Origin: Cedecea selenatireducens
Lineage (GTDB): Bacteria; Pseudomonadota; Gammaproteobacteria; Enterobacterales; Enterobacteriaceae
Direction of reading: 5' to 3'
Length of the DNA stretch: 64,000 nt
Assembly: GCF_042138895.1 (NCBI RefSeq)
Contig: NZ_JBHIKW010000010.1
Span: 1 to 64,000, forward strand
Positions within the stretch are counted from its first letter, which is position 1; every line of letters begins with the position of its first letter. A model generated the notes under the pieces. It was not told the DNA's origin and did not search any database. It worked only from the letters and a program-made list of their open reading frames with translations. A program made the position numbers and the translations under genes. Shown here in pieces: positions 8,260-17,348 of the stretch.

Positions 8260-9018
8260 TCAGGACGTTCGGGAAAATGTGTTATGCGGCGTAGCTGCCT
8301 CTGATGATATACCCGTCAGGCGAATGATGCGCGCCTGAGCGCTGCGGCTGCGTGCTTCTGCGTCCGGCAGGGCGTTCCAGCCCTGCTGCCCGTCAAACTC
8401 CCACAGCTTCAGACGTTCAACGCCCGGTGCTACGGCACAGCCCCAGATAAGGATATCTTCAGCGTCGCTGATAGCCTCAATATGCGGCTCGTTTGTGACG
8501 CGCAGACGACCAGAGCCCGGCAATAATTGTAGCGTGTTCAGGCTGGTCTGGGGGTTGTCGGTAAGCTTCAGGACGCTACGGCGCAGGGTATGCAGCTGGG
8601 TGCGGGCTTCGTTGGGATCGTTTTGATTGTTGATCCAGGTGATTTCGCTACTGCTTGACTGAGACGGCGGCACCACAGGGGACGGAGCCTGAAAGCTGCG
8701 GCGAAGCTCCATGTCCAGACCGCAGCGTCCTTCGGTGGCCAGCAGCACACCCACCATGTTACCGGCATAGGCGAGGCTGAAATCCGGCAGCTCGGCGTCG
8801 GCAAAGCGCGGGCGTCCGGCGGTGGAGGTGATAATTTGCGGCAGGCGTTGGGTGCCGTACAGCATAAACATCATCTCGGCGACCAGCGTCCGTGACGCGA
8901 GATAGCGCGTGCGGCGGTGTTCCGGCATCAGGCTGGCTGCGTTAAGGGTATCGTCGTTCAGTCGGGGTGAAGTGAGGTTGGGAGGGTTCAGAGCCCATCT
9001 TGCAAAATGCGTCGCCAT
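8260..9018 (-). CDS. yieE: 4'-phosphopantetheinyl transferase-like protein YieE
   Basis: Predicted AcpT/EntD-like phosphopantetheinyl transferase of 252 aa. The magnesium-binding motif appears as CGLDMEL at about 98-104 after YAGNMVGVLL. A central NDPNEARTQL-TLRRSVLKLT segment takes the place of the usual W-KEA helix, as it does in E. coli YieE. The sequence MATHFAR at the N terminus and the overall plan match YieE. AAGGAGCGACAA precedes the ATG. It is first in a two-gene unit with chrR. The carrier protein it would modify is not known from this window. Confidence 0.88.
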   Translation of the reverse strand: MATHFARWALNPPNLTSPRLNDDTLNAASLMPEHRRTRYLASRTLVAEMMFMLYGTQRLPQIITSTAGRPRFADAELPDFSLAYAGNMVGVLLATEGRCGLDMELRRSFQAPSPVVPPSQSSSSEITWINNQNDPNEARTQLHTLRRSVLKLTDNPQTSLNTLQLLPGSGRLRVTNEPHIEAISDAEDILIWGCAVAPGVERLKLWEFDGQQGWNALPDAEARSRSAQARIIRLTGISSEAATPHNTFSRTS

Positions 9019-9338
9019 TTGTCGCTCCTTGATAATGGTCAGTCGATGTCATGCCGTTTCGGGTGGCTGAAACAGCGCTCCGCTTCCGATCCTGAACGTC
9101 GTCAGGCATCGAATAGTAATCTCAGGTTTAGGGCGTTGTCATTGACGCTCTTCAATAGAGTGACCTATTTTTTGAGCAATATATTATATATTCAATCCTG
9201 GGAGAATTCTTAGTGGTTTGCGTCAGTGAAACACTTAAAAATATTGCTCAAAAGACAGGCTATTGAAATGATGAAGTATTTTGAAATTGAGGAAAACGCC
9301 CCGCATTCTGAAGTGTGACGCGGGGCGGCCGAGAAGTG
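9019..9338. other. Gene-free stretch between yieE and mnmE
   Basis: This 320-bp stretch replaces the tnaCAB-mdtL-yidZ genes found here in E. coli K-12. It holds the yieE upstream region and, at 9293-9327, the mnmE terminator. An open frame at 9007-9213 has no recognisable features and overlaps the yieE start on the other strand. No tna leader, RNA gene or repeat is visible. Confidence 0.6.
9293..9327 (-). terminator. mnmE terminator
   Basis: On the minus strand an 8-bp GC stem (plus-strand arms CGCCCCGC at 9297-9304 and GCGGGGCG at 9320-9327) is followed by TTTTCC, 12 nt after the mnmE stop. Confidence 0.8.
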
Positions 9339-10703
9339 TTATTTCCCGATACAGAAGCTCGAGAAGATGCGCCCTAACAGATCGTCAGAGCTGAATTCAC
9401 CGGTAATTTCACTTAAGTTCTGCTGGGCCAGGCGCAGCTCTTCAGCCAGCAGTTCACCGGCCCAGGCACCCAGCAGCTGGGCTTTACCCTGCTGCAGGTG
9501 TTCAGCGGCTTGCTCCAGCGCCTGCAGATGACGGCGACGGGCGAGGAAGCCACCTTCCATGTTGGTTTCAAAGCCCATGCTCTCTTTCAGATGCGCGCGC
9601 AGCACGTCCACACCTTCCCCGGTACGGGCGGAAAGCCGAACAAGTGAGTGACCATTTACTTCGCTCAGGCCAAGCGTCTCGCCGGTCACGTCAGCTTTAT
9701 TGCGCACCACGGTAATCGGCAAACGCTCCGGCAGACGAGCGATAAAATCTGGCCAGATGGCGGCCGGGTCAACGGCGTCGGTGGTGGTGCCGTCGACCAT
9801 AAACAGCACGCGATCCGCCTGCTCAATCTCTTGCCAGGCACGTTCAATCCCGATGCGTTCGACTTCGTCGCTGGCTTCGCGCAGGCCTGCGGTATCGATG
9901 ATATGCAGCGGCATGCCGTCGATATGGATATGCTCGCGCAGCACGTCACGCGTGGTGCCGGCTATGTCGGTAACGATAGCGGCCTCGCGCCCGGCCAGCG
10001 CGTTCAGCAGGCTGGATTTGCCAGCGTTAGGACGCCCGGCGATAACCACCTTCATGCCTTCGCGCAGCAGGCTGCCCTGACGAGCTTCGGCGCGCACCGC
10101 ATCGAGGTCGCCAATGACCCGATGCAGCTGGGCTTCGATTTTACCGTCAGAGAGGAAGTCGATCTCTTCGTCCGGGAAGTCGATAGCCGCTTCCACGTAG
10201 ATGCGCAGGTGAGTCAGCGCTTCCACCAGATGGTTAATCCGTGCGGAGAAAGCGCCCTGAAGCGAGTTGAGCGCCGAGCGGGCGGCCTGCTCAGAGCTGG
10301 CGTCGATCAGGTCGGCAATCGCTTCTGCCTGTGCCAGGTCGAGCTTATCGTTCAGAAACGCGCGTTCAGAAAACTCACCGGGCCTGGCGATACGCAGGCC
10401 AGGCAGCGTCAGGATGCGTTTTAACAGCAGGTCGAGGATAACCGGGCCGCCGTGCCCCTGCAGCTCAAGCACGTCCTCGCCGGTGAAGGAGTTCGGGCCA
10501 GGGAACCACAGCGCAATACCCTGATCCAGCGCGCTGCCGTCGGCGTCGCGGAAAGGAAGGTAGTCCGCGTAGCGCGGTTTCGGCAGTTTGCCGAGGACAG
10601 CTTCTGCGACCTCACGCGCCTGGCGGCCGGAAATACGCAGAATCCCTACGCCACCGCGCCCCGGCGGAGTAGCCTGGGCAATAATCGTGTCATGATTGCT
10701 CAT
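9339..10703 (-). CDS. mnmE: tRNA uridine-5-carboxymethylaminomethyl modification GTPase MnmE
   Basis: GTPase of 454 aa that works with MnmG to put the (carboxymethyl)aminomethyl group on wobble U34 of certain tRNAs. It has an N-terminal tetrahydrofolate-binding domain (about 1-118), a helical domain, and an inserted G domain with G1 GRPNAGKSS at about 223-231, G2/G3 DIAGTTRD and DTAG, and G4 NKAD. The last residues CIGK contain the conserved functional cysteine. The length equals the E. coli enzyme. It lies downstream of yidC in the conserved rpmH-rnpA-yidD-yidC-mnmE order. Confidence 0.97.
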   Translation of the reverse strand: MSNHDTIIAQATPPGRGGVGILRISGRQAREVAEAVLGKLPKPRYADYLPFRDADGSALDQGIALWFPGPNSFTGEDVLELQGHGGPVILDLLLKRILTLPGLRIARPGEFSERAFLNDKLDLAQAEAIADLIDASSEQAARSALNSLQGAFSARINHLVEALTHLRIYVEAAIDFPDEEIDFLSDGKIEAQLHRVIGDLDAVRAEARQGSLLREGMKVVIAGRPNAGKSSLLNALAGREAAIVTDIAGTTRDVLREHIHIDGMPLHIIDTAGLREASDEVERIGIERAWQEIEQADRVLFMVDGTTTDAVDPAAIWPDFIARLPERLPITVVRNKADVTGETLGLSEVNGHSLVRLSARTGEGVDVLRAHLKESMGFETNMEGGFLARRRHLQALEQAAEHLQQGKAQLLGAWAGELLAEELRLAQQNLSEITGEFSSDDLLGRIFSSFCIGK

Positions 10704-10730
10704 CGTTTATCTCAGACCTTGAATCAAAAA

Positions 10731-10757
10731 GAAAAAGGCGGTCAATAGACCGCCTTT
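10731..10757 (-). terminator. yidC terminator
   Basis: A perfect 10-bp stem (arms AAAGGCGGTC at 10734-10743 and GACCGCCTTT at 10748-10757) with a 4-nt loop is followed on the minus strand by TTTTTC. It lies 24 nt after the yidC stop and before mnmE, so mnmE may rely partly on readthrough or its own promoter. Confidence 0.85.
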
Positions 10758-10780
10758 CGTAAGCTGTAAGCTAAATCTTA

Positions 10781-12424
10781 TCAGGTCTTTTTCTTGTCGC
10801 GGCTATGCAGGCCACGCTTTTCCAGACCGCGATAAATCAGCTGCTGCTGAAGGATGGTCACCAGGTTGCTGACGATATAGTACAGCACCAGACCTGACGG
10901 GAACCACAGGAAGAACACGGTGAAGATGACCGGCATAAAGGTCATTATCTTCTGCTGCATCGGGTCGGTTACGGTGGTCGGCGACATCTTCTGGATGAAG
11001 AACATCGTGGCGCCCATCAGAATCGGCAGGATGTAGTACGGGTCCTGTGCAGACAGGTCATGGATCCACAGTGCGAACGGCGCATGGCGCAGCTCAACGG
11101 AGCCCATCAGCATGTAGTACAGCGCCAGGAAGATTGGCATCTGGATGATCAGCGGGAAGCAGCCGCCCAGCGGGTTAACCTTCTCAGCTTTGTACAGCGC
11201 CATCATTTCCTGGCTCATACGCTGCTTGTCGTCACCGATACGCTCACGCATGGCCGCCAGTTTTGGCTGCAGCATACGCATTTTGGCCATCGAGGTGTAC
11301 TGCGCTTTGGTCAGCGGGTACATGATGCCACGAACGATAAAGGTGATAACGATAATGGAGAAGCCCCAGTTACCGATGAAGCTGTGGATAAATTTCAGCA
11401 GCTTAAACAGCGGCTGAGAGATGAACCACAGCCAGCCGTAATCCACGGTCAGGTCAAGGTGTGGCGCAACGGCCGCCATTTTGTCCTGAATCTCCGGACC
11501 TACCCACAGGGTGCTGCCCATCTGAGCCGTCTGGCCAGGCTGAACGATCTGCGAGGCAGACTTATAGCCAATTGCCGCCACGTCGTTGTTCAGCTTGGTG
11601 GTATAGAAGTTGTTCGCGCCCTGAGTGTGTGGCACCCATGCGGTAGCAAAGTACTGCTGCAGCATTGCCACCCAGCCGCTGTTGGCGCTGAGGTTCAGGT
11701 TCTCGCCGTCGGCAATCTTGTCGAACTTGTATTTTTCGTACTTCGCATCCGGCGTGGAGTAGGCCGCACCACGGAAGGTGTGCAGCGCAAAGTTGCTGCT
11801 GCCGGTATCACGATGAGTAGGCAGGTTGATGGACTGCTTCAGCTGACCAAAGGTCGCCAGCTCCAGCGGCTTCTCGCCCACGTTCTTCACGTTGTAGTCG
11901 ACACCCACGGAGAACTCACCGCGTTTCAGGGTGAAGGTCTTGGTGAAGGTGTTGCCTGCCGCGTCGGTAAACGTCAGCGGAACAACCAGCTCGTTCTGGC
12001 CTTCAGCCAGCGCGAAGGTATCGGCGGTGACGTTATACAGAGGACGTTCACCGTTCGCCGGGTTATCCGGGCCATCACGACCGGTCAGGCCGCTCTGCGC
12101 CTGGTAGATAAATTCAGGCGTGGTTTCCAGCAGCTGGAAAGGCTCTGCGGATTTCAACTCTTTCGGGTAGGTTGGCAACAGCGCTTGTTCTACATCACCA
12201 CCGCGGGTGTTGATGGTCAGTTCAAGAACGTCAGTTTTAACCGTAATGAGTTTTCCCTGGCCACTGGCCGGCACACCCTGGTTAGCGGCGTTACCCTGGC
12301 TGTTCGTGGTCTGCGTGGTCTGCTGCACCTGAGGTTGAGGAGCGTGGTCCTGCTCCCAGGCTTGCCAGATCATGAAAGACACGAACAACAAAGCGATGAG
12401 AAAAAGATTGCGTTGCGAATCCAT
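10781..12424 (-). CDS. yidC: Membrane protein insertase YidC
   Basis: Inner-membrane insertase of the YidC/Oxa1/Alb3 family, acting alone or with SecYEG. The 547 residues begin with the N-terminal membrane anchor (MDSQRNLFLIALLFVSFMIW), followed by a Q/T/N-rich linker and the large periplasmic beta-sandwich domain (about 55-340). The conserved C-terminal five-helix core follows, with FSIIVITFIVRGIMYPLTKAQ holding the hydrophilic-groove arginine. The tail GLEKRGLHSRDKKKT is basic. Only 2 nt separate it from yidD, which indicates cotranscription. Confidence 0.97.
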   Translation of the reverse strand: MDSQRNLFLIALLFVSFMIWQAWEQDHAPQPQVQQTTQTTNSQGNAANQGVPASGQGKLITVKTDVLELTINTRGGDVEQALLPTYPKELKSAEPFQLLETTPEFIYQAQSGLTGRDGPDNPANGERPLYNVTADTFALAEGQNELVVPLTFTDAAGNTFTKTFTLKRGEFSVGVDYNVKNVGEKPLELATFGQLKQSINLPTHRDTGSSNFALHTFRGAAYSTPDAKYEKYKFDKIADGENLNLSANSGWVAMLQQYFATAWVPHTQGANNFYTTKLNNDVAAIGYKSASQIVQPGQTAQMGSTLWVGPEIQDKMAAVAPHLDLTVDYGWLWFISQPLFKLLKFIHSFIGNWGFSIIVITFIVRGIMYPLTKAQYTSMAKMRMLQPKLAAMRERIGDDKQRMSQEMMALYKAEKVNPLGGCFPLIIQMPIFLALYYMLMGSVELRHAPFALWIHDLSAQDPYYILPILMGATMFFIQKMSPTTVTDPMQQKIMTFMPVIFTVFFLWFPSGLVLYYIVSNLVTILQQQLIYRGLEKRGLHSRDKKKT

Positions 12425-12426
12425 CG

Positions 12427-12684
12427 TTAGTGTTCTCTGGTATCAAAAGGTCCGGGCGGAACGGGATCGTCTCCACCGGGGTTCAAAGGGTGGCATTTTA
12501 GTACGCGTTTCATCGTTAACCAACTGCCTTTTAACACTCCAAACCTGCGTAAGGCCTCAATTCCGTAGTGAGAACAGGTTGGGGTGAAACGACAATGCGG
12601 CCCGAGAAGCGGACTAATCAGGCGTTGATAGACCCTGATGAGGGCTATCAGGACCCGTGAGCCTGGCGACAATGGCGGCGCCAT
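12427..12684 (-). CDS. yidD: Membrane protein insertion efficiency factor YidD
   Basis: Small amphipathic protein of 85 aa at the inner face of the cytoplasmic membrane, which assists insertion of YidC substrates. The conserved core YQRLISPLLGPHCRFTPTCS is at about 19-38, with the CRF-PTCS cysteines. The C-terminal CHPLNPGGDDPVPP motif is nearly identical to E. coli. The start overlaps the rnpA 3' end by 37 nt in another frame, as in E. coli. Confidence 0.95.
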   Translation of the reverse strand: MAPPLSPGSRVLIALIRVYQRLISPLLGPHCRFTPTCSHYGIEALRRFGVLKGSWLTMKRVLKCHPLNPGGDDPVPPGPFDTREH

Positions 12685-13007
12685 AACTTTTCCAATGCTT
12701 CCGATAAAGCCCGGTTATCCAGGTCGGCAACCCCTTTTTTCGCTACTACCACGAAATCCATTGGTGGCAGTTCGTGTTGACGCAGACGGAAGCTTTCACG
12801 CGTCAGACGTTTAATCCGATTGCGTTCATGGGCGCGTTTAACGTTTTTCTTAGCGACGGTGAGACCGATGCGGGGATGCCCCAGCGTATTCAGGCGGCCG
12901 AGGATGGTGATTTGCGGCGTGCCAGCCCGTTGAGGCTGCTGGAAGACGAATGTGAAATGATGGGGAGTTAACAAACGTAACTCCCTGGGAAAAGCTAGCT
13001 TAACCAC
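12648..13007 (-). CDS. rnpA: Ribonuclease P protein component RnpA
   Basis: Basic protein subunit (C5, 119 aa) of RNase P, which trims the 5' leader of tRNA precursors. The signature RNR motif is in KKNVKRAHERNRIKRLTRESFR at about 53-74, and the FTFVFQQP segment lies in the substrate-binding cleft. The start codon is GTG at 13007 (MVKLAFPREL), as in E. coli. It lies just after rpmH and is cotranscribed with it, while its 3' end overlaps yidD. Confidence 0.96.
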   Translation of the reverse strand: MVKLAFPRELRLLTPHHFTFVFQQPQRAGTPQITILGRLNTLGHPRIGLTVAKKNVKRAHERNRIKRLTRESFRLRQHELPPMDFVVVAKKGVADLDNRALSEALEKLWRRHCRQAHGS

Positions 13008-13024
13008 GCAGGGGTTAGCTTTTA

Positions 13025-13165
13025 TTACTTAGAAACGGTCAGACGGGAGCGGCCTTTAGCACGACGACGTGCCAGAACCTGACGACCATTTTTAGTAGCC
13101 ATACGAGCACGGAAGCCGTGAGAACGGTTGCGCTTCAGTACGGACGGTTGAAAAGTGCGTTTCAT
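13025..13165 (-). CDS. rpmH: 50S ribosomal protein L34
   Basis: Ribosomal protein of 46 aa: MKRTFQPSVLKRNRSHGFRA at the start, RRRAKGRSRLTVSK at the end, strongly basic throughout. It is read from ATG at 13165 to TAA at 13025-13027. It is the first gene of the leftward rpmH-rnpA-yidD-yidC unit, and a strong promoter lies about 100 bp upstream. Confidence 0.98.
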   Translation of the reverse strand: MKRTFQPSVLKRNRSHGFRARMATKNGRQVLARRRAKGRSRLTVSK

Positions 13166-13266
13166 GGCGATTTCTACCTAAACTATTAAATTTCACTGGA
13201 TTTGCGTAATGCCCTACAGGGTCTGCGAACGACTTACGCTTCAGTGTGGCTGATTAAAGAGGCCGG

Positions 13267-13295
13267 ATTGTAATAATTGTACACTCCGGAGTCAA
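13267..13295 (-). promoter_or_regulatory. Sigma-70 promoter of rpmH
   Basis: On the minus strand the -35 is TTGACT (13290-13295), the spacer is exactly 17 bp, and the -10 is TACAAT (13267-13272). This is one mismatch from consensus in each hexamer. Confidence 0.85.
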
Positions 13296-13544
13296 TTCAA
13301 TTCCCTTACTGCTGCGCCCTTTTTGACCCCGAAAAGAGGCCCGGATCTCCGCTGAAGTACAGCGGCATTACGCGACGGGTGGAGAATTATACGGGCTTGC
13401 GGCGAAAGCGCAAGGATCCGCACGGATCTTCATCAGATCCCTTTAGCGATATTTGTGCGCTAGTCATTAAATTTTCCAATATGAGACGGTTATACACTGC
13501 ACGTGTGCCAGGATCGATTACACTTAACCCGCTCAAAACTTCCC

Positions 13545-13553
13545 TGTGGATAA
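13545..13553 (-). promoter_or_regulatory. DnaA box in the dnaA promoter region
   Basis: TGTGGATAA is the exact complement of the consensus TTATCCACA. It lies about 205 bp before the dnaA start, at the place of the autoregulatory box in E. coli. Confidence 0.85.
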
Positions 13554-13758
13554 TTCGTGAAGAATCTGTGAGAAACAGAAGATCTCTGCCGCGCTTTAGG
13601 CTATGATCCGCGGTCCCGATCGTGATCCAGCCTTCACCGGGGAAACCGCAAATAGCGGTTCGCGCGCCTCCCACAGCCTGAGAGCGCGTGTCAACAATCA
13701 TGAATGTATAACTTTCAGTCTTCGTCTTTTTATCGACTTTGTTCGAGTGGAGTCCGCC

Positions 13759-15141
13759 GTGTCACTTTCGCTTTGGCAGCAGTGTCTTGCCCGATTGCAG
13801 GATGAGTTACCAGCCACAGAATTCAGTATGTGGATACGCCCCCTACAGGCGGAACTGAGCGATAACACGCTGGCTTTGTACGCGCCTAATCGTTTTGTGC
13901 TCGACTGGGTGCGTGATAAGTACCTTAATAATATCAATGGACTGCTCAATGATTTCTGCGGCACCGACGCGCCTTTGCTGCGCTTCGAAGTCGGCAGTAA
14001 GCCCGTGACTCAGCCCGTTGCCGAACTGGCAACTACTGCGGCACCTGCTCAGGTTGCGCGCGCTGCGGCGCCGATGCGCCCAAGCTGGGATAACATGCCT
14101 GCGCCCGCTGAGCCGTCCTACCGTTCTAACGTTAACCTGAAACACACTTTTGATAACTTCGTTGAAGGTAAATCGAACCAGCTGGCCCGCGCAGCGGCAC
14201 GGCAGGTGGCCGATAACCCAGGCGGCGCGTATAACCCACTCTTCCTTTATGGCGGCACCGGTTTAGGTAAAACGCACCTTTTACATGCGGTGGGTAACGG
14301 CATCATGGCGCGCAAGCCGAATGCCAAAGTGGTGTACATGCACTCTGAGCGTTTTGTTCAGGACATGGTTAAAGCGTTGCAGAACAACGCCATCGAAGAG
14401 TTCAAACGCTACTACCGCTCGGTGGATGCGCTGCTTATCGATGACATTCAGTTTTTTGCCAATAAAGAACGTTCTCAGGAAGAGTTTTTCCACACCTTTA
14501 ATGCCCTGCTGGAAGGCAATCAACAGATCATTCTGACGTCGGATCGCTATCCAAAAGAGATCAACGGCGTTGAGGATCGTTTGAAATCCCGTTTCGGCTG
14601 GGGGCTGACGGTGGCGATCGAACCACCAGAACTTGAAACGCGTGTGGCGATCCTGATGAAAAAGGCCGACGAGAACGATATCCGTCTGCCGGGCGAAGTG
14701 GCCTTCTTTATTGCCAAGCGACTGCGCTCTAACGTCCGCGAGCTGGAAGGGGCGCTGAACCGCGTAATCGCCAACGCCAACTTTACCGGCCGGGCAATTA
14801 CCATCGACTTCGTTCGTGAAGCGCTGCGCGATCTGCTGGCGCTTCAGGAGAAGCTGGTCACCATCGATAATATTCAGAAAACGGTGGCCGAGTATTATAA
14901 AATTAAGGTCGCTGATCTGCTGTCCAAGCGTCGCTCTCGTTCCGTTGCCCGTCCGCGCCAGATGGCGATGGCGCTGGCAAAAGAGCTGACCAACCATAGC
15001 CTGCCGGAAATTGGCGATGCTTTTGGTGGACGCGACCACACCACGGTTTTGCATGCCTGCCGTAAGATTGAGCAGTTGCGTGAAGAAAGCCACGATATCA
15101 AAGAAGATTTCTCCAATTTAATCAGAACATTATCTTCGTGA
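13759..15141 (+). CDS. dnaA: Chromosomal replication initiator DnaA
   Basis: AAA+ ATPase of about 460 aa that binds DnaA boxes and melts oriC. Domain I (about 1-80, SLWQQCLARLQDELP) binds DnaB and DiaA, followed by an A/P-rich linker (about 85-125). The AAA+ core has Walker A GGTGLGKT at 165-172, Walker B LLIDDIQFF, and the arginine-finger region. Domain IV carries GRDHTTVLHACRKIE. The start is GTG at 13759 (MSLSLWQQCL) with TGGAGT upstream, as in E. coli, rather than the longer open frame from 13603. dnaN follows after 4 nt. Confidence 0.97.
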   Translation: MSLSLWQQCLARLQDELPATEFSMWIRPLQAELSDNTLALYAPNRFVLDWVRDKYLNNINGLLNDFCGTDAPLLRFEVGSKPVTQPVAELATTAAPAQVARAAAPMRPSWDNMPAPAEPSYRSNVNLKHTFDNFVEGKSNQLARAAARQVADNPGGAYNPLFLYGGTGLGKTHLLHAVGNGIMARKPNAKVVYMHSERFVQDMVKALQNNAIEEFKRYYRSVDALLIDDIQFFANKERSQEEFFHTFNALLEGNQQIILTSDRYPKEINGVEDRLKSRFGWGLTVAIEPPELETRVAILMKKADENDIRLPGEVAFFIAKRLRSNVRELEGALNRVIANANFTGRAITIDFVREALRDLLALQEKLVTIDNIQKTVAEYYKIKVADLLSKRRSRSVARPRQMAMALAKELTNHSLPEIGDAFGGRDHTTVLHACRKIEQLREESHDIKEDFSNLIRTLSS

Positions 15142-15145
15142 CGCT

Positions 15146-16246
15146 ATGAAATTTACCGTTGAACGTGAACATTTATTAAAACCGCTACAGCAGGTAAGTG
15201 GCCCCCTCGGAGGCCGCCCGACCCTGCCTATCCTGGGCAACCTGCTGCTGCAGGTGGCTGAAGGTGCACTCTCTTTAACCGGTACCGATCTGGAAATGGA
15301 GATGGTGGCGCGCGTGGCGCTGGTACAGCCTCATGAACCTGGGGCAACGACCGTACCGGCACGTAAATTCTTCGATATCTGCCGTGGCCTGCCGGAAGGG
15401 GCTGAAATTGCGGTACAGCTGGAGGGCGACCGCATGCTGGTGCGCTCCGGGCGTAGCCGCTTTTCGCTTTCCACGCTGCCGGCGGCGGACTTCCCTAACC
15501 TGGACGACTGGCAGAGCGAGGTAGAATTTACCCTGCCGCAGGCGACCATGAAGCGCCTGATAGAAGCCACGCAGTTCTCGATGGCGCATCAGGACGTTCG
15601 CTATTACCTGAACGGCATGCTGTTCGAAACCGAAGGTGAAGACCTGCGTACCGTCGCAACGGACGGCCACCGCCTGGCGGTCTGTTCGATGCCGGTTGGG
15701 CAGCCTTTGCCAAATCATTCGGTCATCGTGCCGCGTAAAGGCGTGATTGAGCTGATGCGTATGCTCGACGGCGGAGAAACCCCGCTGCGCGTGCAGATTG
15801 GCAGCAATAACATTCGCGCTCACGTCGGTGACTTCATCTTCACCTCTAAACTGGTGGACGGCCGCTTCCCGGACTATCGTCGCGTGCTGCCGAAGAACCC
15901 GGATAAACACCTCGATGCAGGCTGTGACCTGCTGAAACAGGCGTTTGCCCGGGCGGCTATTTTGTCGAACGAGAAATTCCGTGGCGTGCGCCTGTTCGTC
16001 AGCGCAAACCAGCTGAAAATCACGGCAAACAACCCGGAGCAGGAAGAAGCAGAAGAAATTCTGGACGTTTCCTACGACGGTACCGAGATGGAAATCGGCT
16101 TCAATGTCAGCTATGTGCTGGACGTGCTGAACGCCCTGAAGTGTGAGAACGTCCGCATCCTGCTGACCGACTCCGTTTCCAGCGTGCAGATTGAAGACGC
16201 GGCCAGCCAGGCGGCGGCCTATGTTGTTATGCCAATGAGACTGTAG
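15146..16246 (+). CDS. dnaN: DNA polymerase III beta sliding clamp
   Basis: Beta clamp of 366 aa, the same length as in E. coli. Two copies form the ring that tethers DNA polymerase III and other clamp-binding proteins to DNA. It begins MKFTVEREHLLKPLQQVSGP. The three-domain clamp pattern is present, and the C-terminal AAYVVMPMRL ending contributes to the hydrophobic peptide-binding cleft. It lies 4 nt after dnaA and is directly abutted by recF, so the four genes form a translationally linked operon. Confidence 0.98.
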   Translation: MKFTVEREHLLKPLQQVSGPLGGRPTLPILGNLLLQVAEGALSLTGTDLEMEMVARVALVQPHEPGATTVPARKFFDICRGLPEGAEIAVQLEGDRMLVRSGRSRFSLSTLPAADFPNLDDWQSEVEFTLPQATMKRLIEATQFSMAHQDVRYYLNGMLFETEGEDLRTVATDGHRLAVCSMPVGQPLPNHSVIVPRKGVIELMRMLDGGETPLRVQIGSNNIRAHVGDFIFTSKLVDGRFPDYRRVLPKNPDKHLDAGCDLLKQAFARAAILSNEKFRGVRLFVSANQLKITANNPEQEEAEEILDVSYDGTEMEIGFNVSYVLDVLNALKCENVRILLTDSVSSVQIEDAASQAAAYVVMPMRL

Positions 16247-17320
16247 ATGTCACTTACGCGTTTGCTGATTAAAGACTTTCGCAACATCGAAAACGCGGAT
16301 CTCGCTCTTTCTCCTGGCTTTAATTTTCTGGTCGGTGCTAACGGCAGCGGCAAAACCAGCGTGCTTGAGGCGATTTACACCCTCGGGCACGGCCGCGCTT
16401 TTCGCAGCCTGAAAATTGAACGCGTGATCCGCCATGAGCAGAACGCTTTTGTTTTGCACGGGCGGCTGCAGGACGGTGAAAGGGAAACCTCAATCGGCCT
16501 GTCCAAAGACCGCACCGGCGACAGCAAAGTGCGCATTGACGGCAGCGACGGCCACAAAATCGCCGACCTGGCGATGATGATGCCGATGCAGCTGATTACC
16601 CCGGAGGGGTTTACTTTGCTCGGCGGCGGCCCCAAATACCGTAGAGCTTTCCTTGATTGGGGCTGTTTTCACAATGAACCAGGCTTTTTTATTGCCTGGA
16701 GTAACCTCAAACGCCTGCTGAAGCAACGCAACGCCGCGCTGCGCCAGGTGACACGCTACGCACAGCTGCGCCCGTGGGATCAGGAACTGATTCCGCTGGC
16801 CGAGCAGATCAGCCGCTGGCGCGCCGATTATAGCGCCGCCATTGCGGAAGATATGGCCGATACCTGTGCGCAATTTCTGCCGGAATTCGCTCTGAGCTTT
16901 TCCTTCCAGCGCGGCTGGGAGAAAGAGAGCGACTACAGCGAAGTGCTGGAGCGTAATTTCGAACGCGACCGGATGCTGACCTATACCGCACACGGCCCTC
17001 ATAAAGCGGATTTTCGTATTCGCGCCGACGGTGCGCCGGTAGAAGACACGCTCTCGCGCGGGCAGCTTAAATTACTGATGTGCGCCTTACGACTGGCGCA
17101 GGGTGAGTTTCTCACCCGGCAGAACGGGCGGCGTTGCCTGTATCTGATAGATGATTTTGCCTCTGAACTGGATGATGCCAGGCGCGGCCTGTTGGCCAGC
17201 CGGTTAAAGGCCACGGAATCACAGGTTTTTGTTAGCGCGATCAGCGCCGAACATGTGATGGATATGGCGGACAAAAATTCAAAGATGTTCGCCGTGGATC
17301 AGGGTAAAATAGCGGATTAA
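16247..17320 (+). CDS. recF: DNA replication and repair protein RecF
   Basis: SMC/ABC-type ATPase of 357 aa that acts with RecO and RecR to load RecA at single-strand gaps. Walker A GANGSGKT is at 30-37, the ABC signature is in the LSRGQLKLL segment, and Walker B is LYLIDDFASELD. The start ATG follows the dnaN stop with no gap, which suggests translational coupling. gyrB begins 28 nt after the stop. Confidence 0.97.
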   Translation: MSLTRLLIKDFRNIENADLALSPGFNFLVGANGSGKTSVLEAIYTLGHGRAFRSLKIERVIRHEQNAFVLHGRLQDGERETSIGLSKDRTGDSKVRIDGSDGHKIADLAMMMPMQLITPEGFTLLGGGPKYRRAFLDWGCFHNEPGFFIAWSNLKRLLKQRNAALRQVTRYAQLRPWDQELIPLAEQISRWRADYSAAIAEDMADTCAQFLPEFALSFSFQRGWEKESDYSEVLERNFERDRMLTYTAHGPHKADFRIRADGAPVEDTLSRGQLKLLMCALRLAQGEFLTRQNGRRCLYLIDDFASELDDARRGLLASRLKATESQVFVSAISAEHVMDMADKNSKMFAVDQGKIAD

Positions 17321-17348
17321 CCCAAGATTAAATGAGCGAGAAACGTTG

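Larger units (their letters stand above)
13166..13758. promoter_or_regulatory. Divergent rpmH/dnaA control region
   Basis: This gene-free stretch carries the leftward rpmH promoter at 13267-13295 and the dnaA upstream region with one consensus DnaA box at 13545-13553. The arrangement is that of E. coli, where DnaA represses its own promoters through this box. An open frame runs from 13603 into dnaA, but the conserved protein begins at 13759. Confidence 0.8.

Noticed and set aside
9007..9213. Small open frame in the yieE-mnmE gap
   Set aside because: Starts inside yieE on the other strand, lacks a ribosome-binding site, and is not like any known leader peptide such as TnaC.
11060..12430. Long open frame antisense to yidC (456 codons)
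   Set aside because: Overlaps a certain gene completely and looks compositionally like a shadow frame.
13603..13758. N-terminal extension of dnaA by about 52 residues
   Set aside because: The conserved MSLSLWQQCL start at the GTG at 13759 has a proper ribosome-binding site; the upstream part is the promoter region with the DnaA box.
13166..13758. Chromosomal origin oriC
   Set aside because: Only one consensus DnaA box and no 13-mer unwinding array; enterobacterial oriC lies next to mnmG and mioC.
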